NCBI GenBank assembly: GCA_004325065.1
Contig: PITI01000016.1
Coordinates: forward strand, 1-37,103
Length of the DNA stretch: 37,103 bases
Source of the DNA: Hamiltosporidium magnivora
Lineage: Eukaryota; Microsporidia; Dubosqiidae
Direction: 5' to 3'
Positions within the stretch are counted from its first letter, which is position 1. Every line of letters begins with the position of its first letter. The notes under the pieces were generated by a model. It saw nothing but the letters and a program-made list of their open reading frames with translations. It made no database searches and was not told the origin of the DNA. A program made the position numbers and the translations under genes. Positions 32,030 through 37,103 of this stretch are shown piece after piece.

Positions 32030-33500
32030 ATCGCAGTTCCAAGCCTCGAGAAAGCAATAACAGTTATTATTCGTTTAAGAAATCATAAAGCACTAAAAGG
32101 ATAAAATTTCAGCCGAGCTTTTATTATATTGAGTTGATATATTAAGCATAAATATACATTAATTGGTTAAAACCATATAGTAAAAAAGAAAAATTCCCAA
32201 TGAATATAATCTAAGCCTGATAATACCTGAAAATAACCAAAAGGAGAAAATGGAATTCGCTGAGTATAGAGGAATATCTCTTTTGAATTCTGGTTATAAA
32301 GTTTCGAGCAAAATAGGTAGGAAAATTCGCCGAACGAATTTTCGCTCATTATAAATAGGATTTAGTAAAGAAAAGTCGACAAAAGATCAAATATTTATAA
32401 TGAGCATGATTTTGAAAAAATGTTATGAATATAATATTCCACATATAATCTCTTTCTAGAATACTTACAAGCTTACTATAGTATCGATCGAAAATACACG
32501 TCTAAGGCTCCTTGGAATTTAGGAATACCTACAAAACTGATAAGAATTATAAAATTTACTTTGCTAAATCAAAATGAAAAGTATTGATAGAAAACCATAC
32601 TTCAAATGATTTTATTAAAATTTGGCTTAAAACAAGAAAATACATTATCATTTACATTATTGAACCTTACAATCAATAATATTATTAGTATAATTAACCC
32701 GATGGAATTGGAATTATTCACAATATAAAAACTTATACATAGCATATTCCGACAGCCTAAGCATAATCTGCAAAAACGAAAATGATATAAAATCTTCTTT
32801 TTGTACAATCGCAACAGAATCAGCAAAAGCAGAATTTAAGATTAATCATAACAAGATATGTATATGGTAAGTATGTTTTCGCAATATAACTTAAATAAAG
32901 CTGTAGAGATTCACATAATAAAGTTCGAAAAGGTATCGAGCATCAAATATTAGGGAAACTCTTATAATGCAAATAAAAAAAGCAATGAAGAAATTATGAA
33001 ACAGAGTAAAGCTGTAAATTTAGTCTACTTTTCGATGCAATTTGATTGAATCAAGATATATAAGAATGAATTCAATAAAATAATATATATGAAACCATCA
33101 TATGACCTGTTGTAATGTATGGATCTGAAACTTGAGTGATGACGAAAAGAGATTTAATACTTTTAGACACGTATGGAAGAAAGATACTTCGCAAAATATG
33201 GCCTAAAAATCAGCGAAAAATACGAACTAATCAAGAAATTCATGATCTCTATAGTAAATCATATTTGGGAACTGAAATAAAAAGAGGTAATTAAGATGGC
33301 TAGGACATGTAATGCGAATGCCTTTTATTGAGAAGTGAACCAAGTCAACTGTATAAACTCAATGGAAGAAGAACCAAGGGTAACTCCACAGAAAAGATGG
33401 CTGGATGCTGTAGATAATGATCTGAGAATGCTGAATGTGAGGCAGTGAAAGGAAAAGGCGAAAGATAGAGACGAACTGAGCAAAATCTTTATGGTAAATA
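32030..33500 (+). pseudogene. Reverse transcriptase domain of the RTE-like element, broken
   Basis: Relics in order: RLRNHKALKG (about 32,074-32,101) for LKNxKAPGxDxI; IPNEYN for the IPxEWxxG strand; EYRGISLLNSGYKV (32,262-32,303) for NYRGISLLxxxYKV; GFSKEKSTKDQIFI (32,358-32,399) for GFRxGRSTxDQIFxxR; and YIAYSDSLSIIC (32,736-32,771) for the active-site YLAYADDxxLL. The last one reads Tyr-Ser-Asp-Ser instead of Tyr-Ala-Asp-Asp, so one of the two catalytic aspartates is lost. VMYGSETW is recognisable near 33,116-33,137. Open frames on the opposite strand in this interval are shadows. Confidence 0.9.
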
Positions 33501-33544
33501 GCGCTATTTAAACGCCGATGCATCATTTATAATGGTATTATATC

Positions 33545-36500
33545 CGTAAAATACTTAAAGAAACAAGAAGAAAGTTTCATTTGTTCATATTTGATACTGT
33601 GAGATAAAAGCGGTTCGGAATAAGTAAAATGAAGATGTAAGGATTGAACTGTCATTAGGCTGTATGCTATAGTGATGTTCAGAAATTTTTTCACATCAAG
33701 TCACCCAGTGTCCATTGCCTCGCTAGATGATTGCAGTAATGAAAATTTTCGTCCGATCTCAAGTACATTAAATATTCTGGATATATAGATCATTGGTTTA
33801 CGCAAGCAGCCTACTGTTTCTTTTATTTGGGAATATTGCAGGAGTCAATGACACCCACTTTCTCCTTTTCTTAAATTTTATAACCGTAGAAATAGCTTTT
33901 TATTTTAGTTATTTTTATAGATTTGTTACTTCTACCTCTTCTAATTTATTTTGTTTACATCTAGTTAAACCTATATTTAATTTGGAGAATGAATTTTATG
34001 AACAAGTATAGCCTTTTATTTAGTATTTTTTAGCTGGAAAGTGTTTTGTTATTTTGAATGGGCTATTTCGTCATCAAGGCAATTTATAGATTAAAGAGGC
34101 GTGTACTTGGATTTTAACTCAAACTATCTAAACATCTTTCAAGTAAAGTTACAAATAAACTATTTGATATATTATATCAAAGAAGTATTAAGTTCATCAC
34201 TAAAATCTTACATTTTATCCAGAGAGGATAAAGAGAGTAGCCGATTAAATTCAATTTACCCCCATAAATAATCGATGAACGCTATTGCACCTTGATATAT
34301 TCGGAAAATATATTATTTCGCGTAATCTTGGATAAAAATTCATTCAAATTTTCATTATTGAATTGATTTTTTCCCCTTAAACTGGCTTAATTATTGGATT
34401 TGGTCTGGAACCTTCTATTTTTTCAAATTAGTTTGGAACACCCGTTCCTTTTACAAAAGATGCAGTGCCTTTATACTACGTTTTATTTTCCAGAATTTGC
34501 TTTGTAAATTTAAACGCTCTTTTCTCCCCAAGCACAATACCTTATTTAAAATTAATTCTAAAGTTTAATTTAGTGAAATAACATTTCTGAACATTGTTAA
34601 AAAATCTAAATTACGCCTCTTGTTGTATATATAATCTATATTTAACAAAATAAATCCTTAAATTTTTTCTAAATTTATTAATAGATGTGGATAATTTTTT
34701 TTAGTATCATATTTTGGTGTTTAAGCTAACCGAAAAAAAACGCAAATAACTACCTACTTAGTTATAAAAGGCAACAGTGTCGATTTTATGCGATATTATA
34801 AAACCCATTTGTAAAATTAAATATATTTTCCATATGAAAAGTAACTTTATAATGCTAAAAAAACAAAGACCATCATACAATTTATAGTTAAGATGAAATT
34901 AAATTAAGTATAAAACTTTAATTAGTAACAGTATATAGTTTATAAACTAACTAGTTTAAAAACAAATGAAATATATATTTCTGGTAAAAATAGCACTGGA
35001 TATTAACAAGAATAAATCAGCTATAAATGATACGTTTTGTAAAAGAACTGATAATTTTCTAGAAAGAGTTATTGTTTATAAATATTTAGTAATAACGAGG
35101 ATTGAAGGAAAAAAAATAAATCTTGATCATTCAGGAAGTTAAAAAACATTAATGTTTAGGCTGAAAACTAATTTCACATTAATTAAGTAAAAAATTTACT
35201 TTATGCTGTTAATGAGAATGTGGAATCGTTTATCCACATCGCATAGAGAGTACTTCGACCATGAATCGGCAGATTTCTTCGGGTTAATTGATACTGTGTC
35301 CTATGAAAGTAAAAAAATAAGGCTATCTTAAGCAAAGAAGTAGAAATGTCGCAACATTTCTGAATTGGAACCCTTAAAATACCTTCATGGCATTAAGCTT
35401 TGAAAATTTATTTTTTTTCAACTCGTAGATTTCTGTTAAATAAATATAAATACAAATAGCAAATATCTTAAATATAGAGGTATACAGTAAAACATGCCTA
35501 TACTATTAAGGGACTTTCAGTAAATAAAGCATATGATGGAAGAAGAGCCAACCAAAAAATTTAGAAAAAGCACAAACATGCAATTTATATAACAAAATAG
35601 AAAACCGTAAAATTGCTTACATACTTATAGTGCAAGAAATATACAGTTATTTAATGTAATTGTTCTTCTCGAATCGCTGAGAAATGTGATTCAAGCTACA
35701 CTATGAAACGGTTTCGGGTACATCCAGGATAGAAATGGATTCCGAGGGTACGAAAGAAATGTGAAGCCAGTGAATTGTAAAAACTCGTATAATAGCGGCT
35801 CAGATAAAGCTGTCTAGATGGCATAGGGAATAAGTCAGGCGCTCATGTCTAATTTGTTCAGATTAATGTCACTACGGAACTTGAAAATTAATCGGGACAC
35901 ATTTTTTTCAAAAAGTCTTTAGAAATAAGTATACGAAAACAAAAATGGATAGAAAAACGCAAACTGATTATAAATTCAGAATAAATGTGCCTGTTCATTT
36001 ATAATAATAAATTAAATAATAGCCCACTTATTGCAGTCTGAATTGCTAAAATATTCGCTTCAAATATCTAAAAACAAAGCCATGAGCTACGGCTTTTCTT
36101 AAAAATTATTTAAGTTTTATTGATAAACGTAGTATAAATATAATACCTTATGTGATAAAATGAGACGATATCGTAAATAGATATTATAAGTTGCTCTTGA
36201 AAAGCTTTAAATACTAGGAATAATAGAAACATAATTCTTTTTATACTACCAAAAATACAGTCAAAACTATTCGATTTGAGCTACAAAAATGTTTGGGTTG
36301 ATACAAAATCTAATAAGAGCGGAATAAAGATATCGCTGAATCCCATAAAAGAAGCTAATAAAAACAAATAACACATAAATCCACTACACATATATGTTAT
36401 TTAGAAGGAATGTGACAAACAAGGAAATAGTGAAACTAGAAATACCGAAATCTATGCATGGAATCAAAATATAAGATGGAATCAAATTTATGGAAATAAC

Positions 36501-36790
36501 AATAAAATATAGAAATAGATAGAAATAAGCAAACATAAAGAAGAGATAAAACACTCTTTATGAAATAAATATTATCTCATTGAATCAAGAATAAGAAAAT
36601 CTTAGACGAATATAGTTTATAAAATATCTAAAAAGGTAAAAAAATAATTTTTGATGAAGAAATAGATTCATCTAAATTTATTTTTTATATTTTTTTCAAA
36701 TTAAGACTTAAATTTCAAGATTAAGATAAAAGATAAAAAATAAGAATGGTGCGTTGTGCTGCAATATTTTTATTTCAAAGAGGATCAGTA
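33545..36790. other. Intergenic region with undeciphered decayed islands
   Basis: About 3.2 kb with no credible gene. GC-richer islands at 33,600-34,560 and 35,200-35,910 contrast with AT-rich DNA between them. Minus-strand readings of the first give short pieces (SINCLDDEIAHSK) faintly like the end of ISXO2/Merlin transposases, too weak to call. The second gives GYIQDRNGFRGYERN on the plus strand, which I do not recognise. The 72-codon open piece at 33793-34011 begins at TTG without a CCC motif. Confidence 0.45.
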
Positions 36791-36795
36791 TACCG

Positions 36796-37071
36796 TTAAC
36801 TGAGTTTTTGGAGATAATATTCTTTGTTTATAATGATTCGTGTTTGTATTAACTTGCTATTCAAATAATCAAATTGACCCGAAAATTCTAATAGTTTTAC
36901 CTTCATTTCATTTAAATTTATATTTTCATAACAAAGTGAATTTTTCCTCCTTAAAAGATACGTTATATTATATTTTTTAAAAAAATCAGGGTCTAAAACT
37001 TCACCCTCTTCAATAATCAAATCAATATATTTACAAGATAGAAGACATATTTTTCTTTCTAAAAAACTCAT
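36796..37071 (-). CDS. Hypothetical 91-aa protein, no family recognised
   Basis: An ATG-initiated frame of 91 codons with a balanced composition: Glu, Asp, Lys, Cys and Ser are spread among Leu and Ile, unlike the Phe/Tyr/Ile/Asn-dominated chance frames of this AT-rich DNA. The sequence begins MSFLERKICLLSCKYIDLII and looks mainly alpha-helical, with heptad-like spacing in the last 40 residues (MKVKLLEFSGQFDYLNSKL), suggesting a small coiled-coil or complex subunit. There is no signal peptide or membrane segment. Upstream, the minus strand reads TTTCCAACTATA before the ATG, so only a CC, not a full CCC, marks the start. No function is assigned. The evidence for it being a gene is moderate. 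Confidence 0.6.
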   Translation of the reverse strand: MSFLERKICLLSCKYIDLIIEEGEVLDPDFFKKYNITYLLRRKNSLCYENINLNEMKVKLLEFSGQFDYLNSKLIQTRIIINKEYYLQKLS

Positions 37072-37103
37072 TATAGTTGGAAATTGTGAAGCATGGAATC
37101 TGT

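Larger units (their letters stand above)
30480..33540 (+). mobile_element. Decayed RTE-like non-LTR retrotransposon (endonuclease plus reverse transcriptase)
   Basis: On the plus strand a leader (about 30,480-30,690) is followed by an AP-type endonuclease, a linker, and a reverse transcriptase with the C-terminal tail. The tail reads RWLDAVDNDLRMLNVRQ (33,393-33,448), typical of the group annotated in animals as craniofacial development protein 2-like or RTE. Stops and frameshifts occur throughout, but long stretches remain readable, so decay is moderate. No LTR or terminal inverted repeats are seen. The 3' end (about 33,500-33,540, with GCGCTATTTAAACGCCGATG) lacks an obvious poly-A or microsatellite. 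The leader has a second partial copy at 8605-8840 (minus). Confidence 0.9.

Noticed and set aside
30961..32826. Several minus-strand frames of 60-74 codons
   Set aside because: Antisense to the plus-strand endonuclease and reverse transcriptase relic.
33793..34560. Second possible ISXO2/Merlin relic on the minus strand
   Set aside because: Only short, frame-shifting resemblances; cannot be separated from chance by eye.

Overview
The window looks like nuclear DNA from a gene-sparse microsporidian. It is very AT-rich, and by eye coding sequence covers only about 10% of it. The genes are short, intronless and miniaturised, and five of the six credible ones have a CCC or CCCC run 3 to 11 nt before the ATG, as described for microsporidian core promoters. 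The species cannot be fixed by reading. Large, AT-rich, gene-poor lineages such as Edhazardia or Hamiltosporidium would fit. No tRNA, rRNA or CRISPR was seen.

Left third (1-11,400): four genes separated by kilobases of AT-rich DNA. These are eIF4E (749-1294, +), a standalone nucleoplasmin-like domain of the FKBP39/FPR3-4 kind (2702-2989, -), a very short RNF10/Mag2-type RING E3 (6649-7347, +) and a GIGYF/Smy2-like GYF-domain protein (10389-11369, -). Three of the four belong to translation initiation or ribosome-stalling control. Between them lie a three-copy ~210-bp dispersed repeat and a short, internally deleted copy of an RTE-like retrotransposon.

Middle (11,400-25,000): mostly empty AT-rich DNA, with an undeciphered island of higher GC (about 14,990-16,950) and one gene, a probable basic helix-loop-helix transcription factor (21034-21975, -).

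Right third (25,000-37,103): a graveyard of mobile elements. A decayed Helitron lies on the minus strand (about 24,950-29,320). Its HUH replication initiator and PIF1-like helicase can be followed motif by motif, with roughly 0.7 kb of extra DNA inside the helicase. A decayed RTE-like non-LTR retrotransposon (endonuclease plus reverse transcriptase) lies on the plus strand (about 30,480-33,540). Further unassigned decayed stretches follow, then an unrecognised 91-aa gene at the right edge (36796-37071, -).

The most notable points are: eIF4E lacks the dorsal tryptophan that normally docks partner motifs, while the nearby GYF protein carries a matching but atypical motif; a bHLH regulator is present in a reduced parasite genome; a nucleoplasmin fold stands alone without its FKBP domain; and the Helitron and RTE relics are of animal-like type.
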